Positions 1 through 11,855 are shown, numbered from the stretch's first letter. The stretch is 64,000 bases of DNA from Craspedostauros australis (GCA_026770025.1 JAMXDE010000015.1:992001-1056000), one strand, 5' to 3'. Notes: generated from the sequence alone by a model not told the origin. Numbers and translations are program-made.

Positions 1-3
1 ACC

Positions 4-1503
4 ATGGTGGAAATCAACACATGCTTCCGGCAAATGTTGCAACACATATGCGATGATGAAGAGGTCCACAAGGCTGAGGGTGATGGCAACTATTCTGGCA
101 CTATATCGGTCCATTGCAAAAGGATCCCACATGGTATGCCAAGGCTCTTCGAAGGCAATCCTCCAACAAATTCGAGTTCGGTACAACCAGCGGAACTACA
201 AGACATCCTTCGCCTGAAGGCCACTCCAGATACCCCAAGACAAGGCAGGATACGTGCCAACATGAAGAAAAGAGAGCACATCCCAAGGAAGTGCGTCGTC
301 AAACGAGGAACCTGCGTCGTTTGCAACATCGTGACTCCCTGGGTGTGCGCGGGATGCCATATGTTTGTGTGTGCACAGTCAAATGAGGAAAAGAGGGCGT
401 GGATGGAGACACAGGGGATACCACCTACCCTGGCACTGTGCAATTTCCCTGTGAAGAAGGTGGCAGCGGTGGTCGAGAACACATGCCATCATCTTCTCCA
501 CCGCAACCCAACATTATGGTGTTCTGAAACCAACCTGGACTACACCAAGCGCAGAACAAATGAGGAGGTCCGACAGAAGAAGGCAGATGCCCGGGCAAAG
601 CGTGCTACCGCAAGGATCGCCCAAGAAAGAGCAAGACTTGCCACGGAAATTGCTGCAACTGCAGAAGCTGATGCCGAAGATGCATTGCTTGCCCAGGCCT
701 CTGCTGTTCCTGCCCATGGACTGAACAATACTGGTGCGAACATCTCAGATTGTACCGATGGACCAGATGGAAGCAGGGGTGTCATGGCGCCAGATGCAAC
801 CATGCAGATCATGGGGAGGGGAGATCAGGACAAGTACGAGCCAGGGGCAAGCAGCGAGGCCCCATTCGTGGCCGCTGCGGACGCTGTGGAAGAACTGGGC
901 ACTGATCTCCGCAGAAGCGAAACAACCATGGCACAGAAAACAAACAATGTACCACCATCCATGATAGACACATTGCTTCGACACACGTTGGTCAGAGATG
1001 GACACAGACGGAATGCACTGGAAGGAGACTTTGATTGCCAGTCAGTATCGACCAATTCAGCAAGCGGAGATGTACATGTTGGAGCAACTGTGGTGCAACG
1101 ATCTGGTTCAAGACTTCGGAAGAGACGAAGAGGAGAAAGAAGGGGCGTCCCAGCAACTTTGGGTCAGACGACGTGCGATGCCTCTTCTTCGACATTGTCT
1201 GTTAGCATCGATCGTGACTTTGGAAATGGCAACAATCATCCTGCCACATCAAAAGGAACTCCAGGAGGAACGCGAATCGAGTATGGATCATGTGATGAAG
1301 ATGTGATTTTGGTGGATACGAGAAGAGAAGCCTCTGCCTCCGTCCATGTTGCTGCCAAGAATTCGACACCAAGTCCAAGCAGAGGTGCCAATGCAAGAGA
1401 TGGAAGTCCAAACAGACTATCGCGCACAATAAAGAAGGAACTCGCGGCAGCCAGGCAGCGTACGAGGAAACGGATGCGATCAAGAAATGATAATTGTATG
1501 TAA
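4..1503 (+). CDS. Cysteine-rich protein, possible C-terminal part of a PiggyBac-like transposase (partial or remnant)
   Basis: Open frame of 499 codons that begins at an ATG only 4 bases into the window, so it may continue upstream. The middle carries a cysteine/histidine cluster at about residues 95-165: a C-x2-C-x6-C-x2-C run (CVVCNIVTPWVCAGC), further cysteines, then CHHLLH. Such a cluster resembles the Cys-rich C-terminal domain that follows the catalytic domain in PiggyBac-type transposases. No catalytic DDD domain is visible in the window; it could lie upstream. Residues 180-230 are a charged, probably helical K/R/A/E-rich stretch, and the C-terminus is basic (KRRRGERR, RKRMRSRN), suggesting nuclear localisation or DNA binding. 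The family assignment is inference from the Cys pattern only. It could also be an unrelated zinc-binding protein. Confidence 0.4.
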   Translation: MVEINTCFRQMLQHICDDEEVHKAEGDGNYSGTISVHCKRIPHGMPRLFEGNPPTNSSSVQPAELQDILRLKATPDTPRQGRIRANMKKREHIPRKCVVKRGTCVVCNIVTPWVCAGCHMFVCAQSNEEKRAWMETQGIPPTLALCNFPVKKVAAVVENTCHHLLHRNPTLWCSETNLDYTKRRTNEEVRQKKADARAKRATARIAQERARLATEIAATAEADAEDALLAQASAVPAHGLNNTGANISDCTDGPDGSRGVMAPDATMQIMGRGDQDKYEPGASSEAPFVAAADAVEELGTDLRRSETTMAQKTNNVPPSMIDTLLRHTLVRDGHRRNALEGDFDCQSVSTNSASGDVHVGATVVQRSGSRLRKRRRGERRGVPATLGQTTCDASSSTLSVSIDRDFGNGNNHPATSKGTPGGTRIEYGSCDEDVILVDTRREASASVHVAAKNSTPSPSRGANARDGSPNRLSRTIKKELAAARQRTRKRMRSRNDNCM

Positions 1504-2645
1504 GGATCCAGGAATAATGGAACTGTCATAAGATTAGATTTGCAAGGAACTCATGTGCCATCAGGAGGAGAGAGAGGATGCACTGTTGTCGCCAAGTATT
1601 TGTGAAAAGGCGCACCAAAAGCACCAGAATCCGGTGCCGGGATTGTGAAGGAGACAGCGCCGAAAAGCTGATGCATGATGAGAAGCACGGCAAGCATGTT
1701 GGTGGATGCAGGTACCAGACATCGAAATAGCAAGGTAGAATATGATTACCCCAGATCCCATGACGTCGAGAAAGCAAGTCAGGCGCACGGAAAGGAACCC
1801 CTGAGACATGACCAATGACGCCGTGTTGCATCGCGAGGTTTTTTTTTTGAAATCGCCAAATAAATGCGTTACTCGAAGGAGTCAGAAAAAAAACAGCCCA
1901 TTTTCGGGTTTCGGAGCGAAATCCGTTTTTTTTTTCTGCAACACGGGACATCGTGGAGAAACATGGGACTTAAGTAGTACAAGTGGTATTTTCGGCGACC
2001 TTACATTTGCGTCCGGGCGCAAACTGAGCGTTCAATTTGCGTCCGGACGCATGCTACGTAGAGAAAGTGTCCGGACGCAAGCAAAACGTCATTAGGGATA
2101 TCCGCATTGGCACCTGCCTCGACCTGCCCTGCAAACGCAAGATTCTCGAAGCAGAACACCTGGGGAGCGTCACTTGCCTTAAAACCTGTTGGTGTTGTTG
2201 TTACCGTAGCTTTCACAAACGGGAAATGAGAATCCTGACGTTATATGTGCGTCGTAGTCATGTCGTACCGACATACTGCGGTTCCAACAAATTTGGGGGG
2301 ATCCATGACTAACACGAGTACTCATGAGATGGTTTTTTTGTCACCCCGAATCGGCATTCGGGATTGAGGAGGAGAACAGAATCGACTGGAACATCCCCAC
2401 ACTTTGCGTTGTTGATGTAGGCTTCGCCAGAAAGGACAACAAACACATGTGATGTGAGCAGACAGGATCGCAGACACGATGACCAAGAGACGAAGACCAC
2501 AACGACATCATCCAAACGGTTTGCCACAAGGAGGACAATGGCAAAGAAAGGATGCAAGCGCGGATCTCCCGACAACACTGAAACGGGAAGACTGCAAACG
2601 AATTGAGATCAGCTGGATTTGTCACGCACGGCCATTGCCGTCAGG
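1504..2645. other. Intergenic region, AT-rich runs and palindromes
   Basis: No supportable coding region. It contains two poly-T runs (about 1839-1849 and 1926-1936), a poly-A run near 1887 and the palindrome cluster described separately. A TTAA lies at 1970-1973. The segment before 2646 is probably promoter and 5' leader of the glycosyltransferase gene. Confidence 0.5.
2006..2083. repeat. Cluster of three palindromic TGCGTCCGGACGCA-type elements
   Basis: Three near-identical self-complementary motifs lie within 78 bases: TTGCGTCCGGGCGCAA (about 2008-2023), TGCGTCCGGACGCA (about 2038-2051) and TGTCCGGACGCAA (about 2070-2082). The perfect form is a 14-bp palindrome centred on TCCGGA. Possible roles are a binding site for a dimeric protein or part of the end of the adjacent transposase-like unit. 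The repetition is directly visible; the role is inference. Confidence 0.6.
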
Positions 2646-4312
2646 ATGAAAGAGGTCAGGAAACAGTCGAAGAAGCGGCGGCCGGCGTCCCGCGAAAATG
2701 GTCGTCCGACTGTTCAGGTCGCAGCAAGAACGAAGCAGAACGCTGCGTTGCTGCATATCTTCATGGCCATCTCATTCTTCGCCAACATGCTCCTTCTCAG
2801 GTCAACCGACAGACAGCTGGCGGTTCCATTCATCGAAGTCCAGGATATGCCTTCCTTCAGCGAGGTTGTGACTGCTGAGCAGCCAGAAACATTTGCCGCG
2901 CTCAATGGGACTGAAACAAACATCACTAACAGCATCAACTACACCAGAGCCAGCGACTCTCATCACGGCGACTCCAACAAGCGACGTCCACGAATCGCAT
3001 TGCTGTCTTCCTTCGTGCCGTCCCTCGGAGCAGATACAAGGCTCAAGGAATTGAAGCACATGGTCAACAAGGCATGCTACGCCTATCTGTGGGATTATGA
3101 CTTGATCGTTAACCAAACCGAATCATTCACGCAGCAACAGAAAGATGCATCGCCATGGCTGAATTTCGGGCATTGGAACCGCGTGCCCCACCTGCAGGCG
3201 ATCATCGACGACTACGACTGGGTCATGTACGCTGACGCCGATCATTACTTCCGCGACTTATCGTTCCCACTGGAGTCCTTCCTCCGAGAATTCAAGGTTT
3301 ACAACCAAACGCCCAGCGTGTTCGTTCCGACAGACGATATCAATACATTCCACTTCTCCAGTTTTGCGGTTCTCGTGAAGAATTCACCCTTCGGTAAGCG
3401 CATGTTGGACAATTGGATGAAGTTTGGCAACGGGCTCTGTCGTCGGGGGAACAAACGCGTGAGGATTCAGCGGAATGGACCATTGTACAAATGGCAGCAC
3501 AGTGGTAAGTGCTGCCCCCTCTGTTCTAGGTGACTGTGGCGCGCTTGACAGTGTCCCCTTGGATACGCAGTCAGCGCTGCTAGCGCACTTTCAGCGTCTG
3601 CTTTTGATGATGGTGCCGTTCACGACGATCCAAATTCGCAGCCATCAAAACTGTAGCGTCGTACCAGTAGCACACCCCACTCTTCGCTTCATCATTCTTG
3701 GTCCTCATCACCTCATGCCGTGCCAAATTTGAAACGTGTCGTGCTTACGTACATACCCCCATTACACTCTGTAATGGGTACTCGACACTCTGCTTCATCT
3801 ATATCCAATCATTGTTTGCTTCTCGTACGCATTGCACACATTATGACACAGATCAACCTGGGTTGTGGTTCAGCCTTGTACAGACGTATGAAGATTTTTA
3901 CCAAACCGGCAACATGCAACCGATTTGCAACAAGAAGACAGGCTTCATGAACTCGCCGAATGCATACATTGACGAGATCAACGAATACTTCAAGCAAGCG
4001 GGCTTGATATACGGACACCACGGCGATGCCCTCGCCCAAATGAACAACCAACCGATTGTTTGGTCGACGGTCGGAGGCGCAATCACGTCACATTCCTGGA
4101 GCGGTCTCGGCTTGCAACTGAACACTGACCGCAAAACGTCGTTCGCGTTCCGTGATCAGGCAGTTGCGGTACACAGAAAGGAATTTGAGGGCACCGACGT
4201 GGAACGTGAATTGGAGTATTGCCAAAGAGCTCATGGTTGCTATGCGCGATACAATGCGGAGGATATGCTGGAGATTGGTTGCAACGACAGAGTGTTCACA
4301 GTCGCCAAGTGA
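2646..4312 (+). CDS. Golgi-type glycosyltransferase, GT-A fold with DxD motif (GT34/Mnn10-like)
   Basis: Two exons, 2646-3504 and 3852-4312, joined in phase 1 across a 347-bp intron (donor GTAAGT at 3505, acceptor ACACAG ending 3851), give 439 aa. The frame is open upstream to a TTG, but the first ATG is at 2646. Residues 34-51 form one hydrophobic segment after a basic N-terminus (type II signal anchor). A Ser/Thr/Asn-rich stem has several N-x-S/T sites. The catalytic domain starts near residue 115 (RPRIALLSSFVP) and carries YADADHYF with DAD at 197-199, the metal/nucleotide-sugar DxD motif, after HWNRVPHLQAIIDDYDWVMY. Exon 2 continues the domain (DQPGLWFSLVQTYEDFY and, near the end, SHSWSG), which supports the splice. 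Such proteins add sugars to glycoproteins or polysaccharide in the Golgi lumen. Donor and acceptor sugars cannot be told from sequence; GT34-like is the closest match I recognise. Confidence 0.8.
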
Positions 4313-7056
4313 GGGCGTCGATCGGCGCGTGCGTGTGCGCGAAGGCATTGGGGCAGGATGGAGCCGAAAGGTGGCCTGCATCCATACGAGTAATGCGTAT
4401 GAGTACAGTGGTTTCCATTCCGAGAGTACGCGCGTTGACGACGAAGAAACATGTTGTTGATCCACACAGCTGCATCGTATAGAGTAGCCCGTTGAGTAGA
4501 GTTAAACGCCAGCACCGCCAAGGAAGTGGCAATAACACGATTACTGCCATTGGTGGAGATGGAGAGACGAGCGTGTCCGTGTGGCATCGTCGTGGACGGT
4601 CAAGTATTCTTGTTCGTGTACGATACGCAACTCGGTCGCAGAGCTGGAAGAGTGGATGCAATACTTGGGCTGAATTTGGTTCTGTTGCGACAGCGTACCG
4701 ACTTCGTCGTCAACTTCATTGTATGGTGTGAGCAGACCCTCCTTGACATCAATCCGTGTGATGGTGGTGATACCACACAACCAGTCTGCTCCGCTGTACG
4801 GGTACGAGTGGATCATTGTAGTCGTACGAGTAATACAACTTGAGCAGAATGAGGACTCCATCAGATCAACAGGAGGCGTGATGAAGAGGAAGTGCCACCA
4901 CTGTTGCCTTTCTTCGTCCTCTTGCGTGTGTGTGGGTATCAGCGCAGGGTCGCAAATTCAAGGAGATGGCAACATCATCCAGCCATGTCCACATGCATGT
5001 GTGAGTGTTGGTTGGTTGGTTGGTTGCTCGTTTGGAGTGTTGCGTTTGGGTTCGACTTGAGTTGGGATAGTTGGCATAGTTGACATCAGTGGTTTGGTTA
5101 ATTCGTTGATGATTCTCCGAGAGCGGATCAATCACGCGTGGTTGGCATACGCCCGTCGCCATGCGCAAGGCGAAAAGGACTGCGCCAGCGTTTGTGCGTG
5201 CGTCTGAAGGCACATACAATAAATGTGGATTCTGTCGGTCGTGAATGAGACAAGAAAGGACCTGCCATCACGAAGGAACGAAAATGAGGCGTCGCGGTGT
5301 TGGCGGAAACACGGAACTCGAAGATCGTGAACAGAAGTTGGAGAGAGATGCGAGGATAGTTGTGCGTTGATGAAGCGATTGCAGGGTTGAGCAAAGCATG
5401 TGCGTTGCGTGTTCCAGAGCGGAGAGCCTGGTAGATGCAAGGAATGACTCCGAATGGGAGCTAATAGGTGTTTGGCAGGTCTGGACCACGATCTGACGAG
5501 GCAACAAAACGCAAGGCCAACCAAGATGAGACGAGGTGAGTGGAACGAACAAGAGCGAGTGGGCATGGTCTTTGTGTGACGGTGAGGCTGAGAGAGAGAG
5601 AGAGGGGGGGAGAGCGGCAGAGCGAGCGAGTCAGTTCGTCCGTGGGATCCAGATAGCAGAAGCATCGGAGAAACCATCGACGGGATGGAGAGGGCCAGCT
5701 TCGTTGAGAATGAATTTGCTTCGCATTCATGTATGAGGCTGCTGCGCATTCTTCATCATACACACTTTACTCACGAAAGGAAAGGAAAGAACGTATCAAT
5801 GCAATACCAGTGAGCGCGTTGCTCTTCGAAGATTGGCCAAACAGGACATCCCAACAATAATAGTTCTTCTGTTTGGTTCGTTGTCTCGACAGCAACCAGC
5901 ATCCAGCACTTCTCATTCATGCTGATAGGCTATTCCACGGGCTACAGAGAGTGGAGCATGTTGCTTCTCAACTGCCAATGTTACCGTCTATCAGTGCATT
6001 TGGTTCCGGTGTGATGAAATGGTGTGCGGTGTATAGTGACATGGTGTGTTATGACAATTACGCGCCACCGCGGCATCTGTCGCGTGATGTATTTGCATCT
6101 CGGCGCGCACAAAGCGGTGGAATTGCCTCCACACAAGTCCGCAAGCATTATTGCTGGCTCACGGAGAAGAATCGACATTTATGGCAACCATCGAAGAGGC
6201 GATCATCCAAGCCCCAAAACGCACCCAAGAAGGAAGCCTGGCGACACTCGCCAAGGCCGAACGCTTCTCAAGTCGGACCATCTGGACGAACAGCGAATAG
6301 TACGTGGTGCAGCAGAAGATAAATGGCTCTTCCGATCGATAATGAGTGGTTCATGGACACTTATCATCGTTGATTGTCGAGTGTCGCGAAATGTAGTGTT
6401 AGATCGTGAAAGTGCACGGTTTGGTGGTAGGGTTAAGGATGACGTACAAGAGGGTGTTTGAATCTAACCCCTGAGTCACAAATGATACGGTTTGGAGTTC
6501 TAGCAATCTTCGTGACCTTTGAAAGTTCTTCAACCGACGGCGGAATTTTGGCTTTGTGAATCATGTGCTGTGCTTGTCGTGAAGTTTCTGGAGTGCTATT
6601 TCGGTCATTCATCTTGCGTTCCACGATTCCGTGTTGTTTGTGCGTGTTGTTTGTGCGCTTTGTGGTGTTCTGTTACAAGTAGATGCACAACGGTTGCAGA
6701 AAAGCCGCCACCAACATGGACTCTTGTGTTGTCTTGCGTTGTGTGTGGTGAAGTAATTGTAATTGTGCTGCTTCGCGTGGATGAAGATGATGATCGGATG
6801 TTGCGATGTTGTAACACTTGTATCGACGAGAGACCTCTCTGTGCTGAGAAGCCAACATGGACATGAACCGTGGATGTGTGCGTGGCTGGCGTAGCATTTG
6901 TACCATGTGTGCACGCGCTCACTTTGTTGTCTTTCATTTTCATTCTTCACATCCATCCAACAAACATCCTCATAAAACCAAATTGAGAGCAAACCCAAGT
7001 CACACTCATCACAAGACAAGTACTCTAACATTGCAAAGTGTTATAACACAATCAGT
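4313..7056. other. 2.7-kb intergenic region, no gene seen
   Basis: Short open frames on both strands have chance-like composition and no recognisable domain. A GA/G-rich simple repeat lies at about 5589-5617. The last few hundred bases are probably the promoter and leader of the DUF6824 gene. Confidence 0.6.
5589..5617. repeat. GA/G-rich microsatellite
   Basis: An uninterrupted (GA)n run passes into a G run and then GAGAG. It lies in non-coding sequence. Confidence 0.8.
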
Positions 7057-9213
7057 ATGAACACATCGAACCTCTCAAAGATGAACGTTGCTTCGCCATC
7101 CACCATCATGTCATCATGCAACAAACAATCGAAACAGAGCAAACAGAAGCAGGTCAAGCAGATGAAGCAGATGAAGAGTGCAGCCGAAGACAATGAAGAG
7201 AAGCAGCAGTCTCAGGCACTCGAGGGCCTCCTTGGCTTGTCATCCAGCAGTCTCAAGAGTGCCACATCCACAGCCACATCAACAGACAACAAGAAGAAGA
7301 CTGTCAAGAAGCGCAAGACCAAGAAGACATCGCAAGGACCATCCAAGAGAGCCCGCAAGACCGCAGCATCTCCCACACCATCATCATCCTCCTCCTCATC
7401 GACCTTGTCTTCATCCTCGTCAACTCTGTCTTCATCTTCATCCGCAGCAGACGCACATGCAACCAAGACGAAGCAGAAGACCGACGAGGGCGTCGCCGAC
7501 CCCACAGACAACGACGTCCTGTGCGGCAGAGGCGGCAAGATCCCCTTCCACAGCGGCAACCGACACTTCCGCGAGCTCGTGGCCAAGTACCGATCGGCCT
7601 ACCTGCGCGCACGCAAGAACGAGAAGCCGGAGATCTCGCGTGGCATCGTGCGTCTCATCCAGTCCACCGGCGGCCGCTTCCTCAAGCAGAATGCGCAGTC
7701 AGGTCTGTGGCATGAGATCTCGGATGCGGCCGCGCTCGATAAGACCTCGCAGCAGATGCGCACCGTCTTTCGCGATGAGATCGACGAGTGCAAGCGATTC
7801 AAGGCCAAGATGGAGATGGCGCACGGCGGGCAGGTCAACGGCAAGTACCCAAGGAACGGCCAGGCGCCCTCGCATCACGATATCACGCACAGTATGCTGC
7901 GTGAGATCCAGGAGGCCACGGCCATCACCAACGCCAGCAAGATCAGAAGCAAGATCAGAAGCAACATCAGAAGCAACAGCGATGCGAGTTTGGGCGGTGG
8001 CAGCAACCACAGCGCCACGGCATCGGTTAGCAACCACAGGAGTCGAAGCGTCAGCATGAGCAGCTACGCCATGATCAACAGCGCAAGCCAACTCCAGAAG
8101 GCGCTGGCATCCCACCCGCAGATGCAAGCCGCTCCGCAAGCAGCAGCAGCAACGATCACTGCGCCAATCTCCATGCCGATGGTCCTGAGCGCCACCAACA
8201 ACACCAACGTCACCATGCAGGCACAGATGCAACAGCAAGCACTGGCACAGGCCAACGATGTCACCACATTCAGCGACGCCGAGGACATCAAGCCCGTTCC
8301 GGCGTCCACGGACGGCATCGCCCACTACACAAGCGATGACATCTTGTGCGGACGCGGCGGCGCCATGACGAAGCACCCCGGCAACCAGAAGTACAGACGC
8401 CTCATCGACCAGTTCCGCACGGTCTACTTCAAGGCCAAGAAGAAGGACAAGCCGATGGTGTCTCGCAAGGTCGTGCGCATCATCCGATCGCAGGGTGGTC
8501 GATTCCTCAAGCAGAAGGAAGATGCCCTGTGGTATGAGGTCGGCGATCACATCGCCTTTGAGGTACGTTCCCGTCTCAGTTGGGGCTAATGCCTATCATT
8601 GCTATTGTTCTATCACGCTTGATCAAATCTCACACCTCTTCTCCTTCCATTGCATCTCTTCCGATCAATCACATATCCTGTACCCTCTACCAACCCACAG
8701 AAAACAAGCCAACAGATCCGCGACAAGGATGAGCTGCAAAAGCTCGTCGCCAAGCAGCTCCATGACGCACAGGAGACGACGCAGCTCATGATCGCCACGC
8801 AACGACAGATGCAGCAGGCTCAGCAACGTGAGCAGTACATCCGCCAGCAGGCCGCCATCGTCGCCGCGCACCAGCGGTTGGCCAGTGAAGAAGTTGCCAC
8901 GCTGGAATTGGCCAACGCGTTGTCGGCGGCTGCGCCAGGTGCCATGAACACAGGATCGCAACTGCTGCAGTCCCTGCCGCGCCGTGTCAGTCTCCTCTCC
9001 ACCACGGATCTGAGACGATCATCGGATACGCTCACACGGCACCGTCATTCATTGCAGTCGTTGGATTCGATGGATCGACGCTTCTCGGTTGGCCCTCCGA
9101 ACGCTGTGCCGTCCGCGTTGAGCCTGTCCACTGCGGCAGCCGATGCGGCGATCGCCCGTGCTCTCCTGGCGCGTCAGCATCCAGAACTGGCCCGCAGCGG
9201 CGCGTTTTTGTAG
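7057..9213 (+). CDS. Nuclear regulator-like protein with two DUF6824-type domains
   Basis: Exons 7057-8562 and 8701-9213 (donor GTACGT at 8563, acceptor CCACAG ending 8700, phase 0) give 672 aa. The N-terminal 140 residues are K/S-rich and basic (KKTVKKRKTKK), nuclear-signal-like, followed by poly-Ser. Domain 1 spans about 148-242 and starts NDVLCGRGGKIPFHSGN; domain 2 spans about 423-520 and starts DDILCGRGGAMTKHPGN. Both share GN-x3-R-x-L, a K-x2-KP segment and GGRFLK. Domain 2 is split by the intron: its closing KTSQQIRD matches KTSQQMRT of domain 1, confirming the join. Q/A-rich, Ser-rich and helical regions follow. The LCGRGG...GN...GGRFLK pattern is a family strongly expanded in diatoms (DUF6824). 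Its biochemical role is unknown to me; nucleic-acid binding is inferred from composition. Confidence 0.85.
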
Positions 9214-9813
9214 GATGCTCGAAGGTGGACAGCAAGCGCCGATGGTGTGACTGGAATGGAACCACATACCATCAGCCCGGCGCCGCCACATCTCTTTGAA
9301 ACCACATCATTTTGTAACAGACCATTAACAGTAACACTATTCTATTGAACATGAAACCAATGCCTTTGGGCCGTCAAGTTCTGACTGTCGTCACGAGACG
9401 AAGAGACTCGATCAATGAACTGCTCTCCCCCGTCCTTCGTTCCCGACTCGTCTTCGTCATCCCGAATCTACCATTCTATTACATGCTCAACCTTACTCTT
9501 GCGCCAGCAGTTCGGCGTCCCGAGGACGTTGGGATAGATGAGCAGATGTGAGAAGAGATCGTGTGGGTTACCTGGGTGTTTCGACCCGTTTCAATGAATG
9601 TTCGCATAGCTAGGCATTTCAATCTAGACGAACGCTCCTATCCACGATTGAATCACTGACACCAAAACAAAAAAATGCAACCAACACAACGAAACACAAC
9701 ATCGCTGACCTTCGCGCCAACAATCACAATCTGCGAGGGTCCAAACATGAGACGGATACCTTTGGCCATCAGGTATCAACCACACTCATGCACACACCAA
9801 GTCCAGAGTACCA
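9214..9813. other. Intergenic spacer
   Basis: 600 bp between the DUF6824 gene and the DNA glycosylase gene on the same strand. No coding or RNA feature seen; presumably a 3' UTR plus a promoter. Confidence 0.6.
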
Positions 9814-11046
9814 ATGACAAGAGACGGAAAGAAGGAGGATCCAACGGTAATGCTTTCGACGCAGGCTGATGCTGACCACGACGCTGGCGCAACCGAGAAA
9901 ATGCAAACCAAGCGAAGATCCAAACGGCTCGCATCTTCGTTGACGACATCGTTGACGTCCCCGTTCTTTTTCAAGAAGAACAACGACCGCGCTCCGAAGA
10001 AGAGTCGGCAGTCCGCATCGGCTGCTGAAGCTGGAACTGTGCAGAAGAAGAAGAATGCAGCTGTCAAGAAGTCGCCAAGGAAGCAGAGCGTTGTGCCCAA
10101 GACGAAATCCTTCGATGCAGTCGTTGCGAGCCGATTTGCCTCACTGAGAGACAAGAATATTCCCATTCACACACTGATTCTGGGCACGCATCCCTCCGAA
10201 GCATCCTTGTCGGAACAGCAATACTACAAGCTCAACACCAAGTGAGTGTGTCACCTTCATGTTACGGAATGCGCGTATGGAGAGTTCGTTTCACGCAGCG
10301 TTCGAGCACTGTTTGGCGCCCTGCTCAAGTCGTTCCCTTCTCTCACATGTTTGTATCCAATGCATTGCAATGCAATGCAATGCAATCCAATGTACACACT
10401 GCATTCAATCCATATGCATCCTCGTTGTCCGCCTCACAGCGCGTTCTGGTGGATCGCCGGCGACTGCTTGGGATTCCGCCGCGCACCAGGCTACATGGCA
10501 AACCAGAAGGACTTCCTGAATCTGACTCAACACTTGCGCCACGGGCTGGACAAGGTGATCCCCTACGAAGAACAGCTCGAGATGCTGTGCTCGAAAGGCT
10601 TCGCCCTCTGGGATCTCGTGCACAGCTGCCGCCGCGTCGGATCATCGGACAGCAACATCCGCGACAGCGAACCCAACGATATCCGCAGCTTATGCCGCAA
10701 ACATCCCACGATCCGACGCATCGTGCTGAGCAACGGCAGCGCGAGCGGAAAACTGTTTCGGCAATTGCATCGAGATTGGATCGCGACGGGCGAGGTCGTG
10801 GCGCATGCGAGTTCGCAGCGGTATTTTGGAAAGAAGACGGCGCCATCGCGGCGACGCATCGTTTGCATCGTCGCAGCTGCCGTGAGTCCGGCGGCCGCAC
10901 GCATGACGTATGTGGAGAAGCGCGATTTTTGGGAAGAGCATGTCTACGGTCCTGGTTTGAAAGATTTTGAAGCAGCGAAGTTGGCGGCGGCGGTGGTGAA
11001 AGGAGGTGGTGATGTGGAAGGGGCGAGTGATGGTGGGAAGCGATGA
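9814..11046 (+). CDS. DNA-deoxyinosine / uracil-DNA glycosylase, UDG superfamily family 6 type
   Basis: Exons 9814-10241 and 10440-11046 (donor GTGAGT at 10242, acceptor CCTCACAG ending 10439, phase 2) give 344 aa. The splice rebuilds QYYKLNTNAFWWI, the diagnostic family-6 stretch: ILGTHPSEASL (motif 1) about 125-135, then QYY-x4-NAFWW. Also present are ALWDLVHSC-RRVGSSDSNI and PNDI, a late GSASG segment and SPAAARM, all in family order. Family-6 enzymes (hypoxanthine-DNA glycosylase type) remove deaminated bases, starting base-excision repair. The N-terminal 110 residues are basic and disordered with KRRSKRL and KKSPRK stretches, suggesting nuclear (or possibly organellar) import; prokaryotic members lack this. 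The C-terminus is Gly-rich. Uracil versus hypoxanthine specificity cannot be decided here. Confidence 0.85.
10366..10390. repeat. TGCAA pentanucleotide repeat inside an intron
   Basis: Tandem TGCAA units lie within the single intron of the DNA glycosylase gene, about 50 bases before the acceptor. Confidence 0.8.
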
Positions 11047-11855
11047 GCAAGGAGAAAGAGATGATGGATGGCAGTGGGAAAGGTTCTTCCGAGTTGCATA
11101 TACACCTATTTTCGTATTCATAGATTGATGTTGAAGTGTTCAGCACGATGCTGCTTCCGAGAACAAGTCCGGAAAGTGGAACGATGGCCCTGACAAGATG
11201 GATCTTTGTGTTGGATTCAAATCGACGCGAAAGCGTCTGAGCGTACTATTCTACTAAACTATACTCTGCGTATCCAATCAGCCGCAAGGGGTAAAATGAG
11301 TACAATTCCGAATAAAGCGGCCCAAACAGATGCCCACGTCTGCCATGGGCCTATCGCCAACGTGGAAAGTAAGCCTTCCGAAGAATGGCGCGCGTCGTTG
11401 TTGTAGGCGAGATTGCATCACACGAAGTGTGGTCGTGGATGATGAACCAATCACATCATTGTGAAAGACGCCTTTGACTCCCACTCGTGATCCAGAGGGC
11501 ATGCCAAGAAGCGAAAACCGTAATCGCACATGATCACAAATTGCGCCTTGTTGTTTGTCCGCGCGCCAAAGTTCGGTAGAAGAAAGAGAACATTGAGTTT
11601 GTATGCGATTTGCGTGTGATGAGTGATGTGCATGTGCCGAGATTCGTTCATAATCTCATCAGAGGTGAAGGGAGATGAAGGTAGATGAAACCAACACCAA
11701 GAAAAGCAGTGAAGCAAACAGAGACAACTTTGCTATCCACTGCTTCAGTCCGAGTTTGAACCGCTTTTCCAGTCATAAAAAACAAGGTCAGCCTGGATGC
11801 ATTGTCACCTTCATTGTCACCTTCACATCCACAGTGCAAGAATAAGAACAGCAAG
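11047..11855. other. Intergenic spacer
   Basis: About 0.8 kb. No supportable gene. The last 60 bases stay in frame with the downstream gene back to a TTG at 11802, but the first ATG is 11856. Confidence 0.6.

Noticed and set aside
1970-1973. TTAA as a PiggyBac target-site duplication
   Set aside because: The adjacent bases lack the GGG/CCC terminal triplet, and no matching partner end is in the window.
5132-5749. Minus-strand open frame of 205 codons
   Set aside because: Composition is driven by a GA/CT repeat; no motif.
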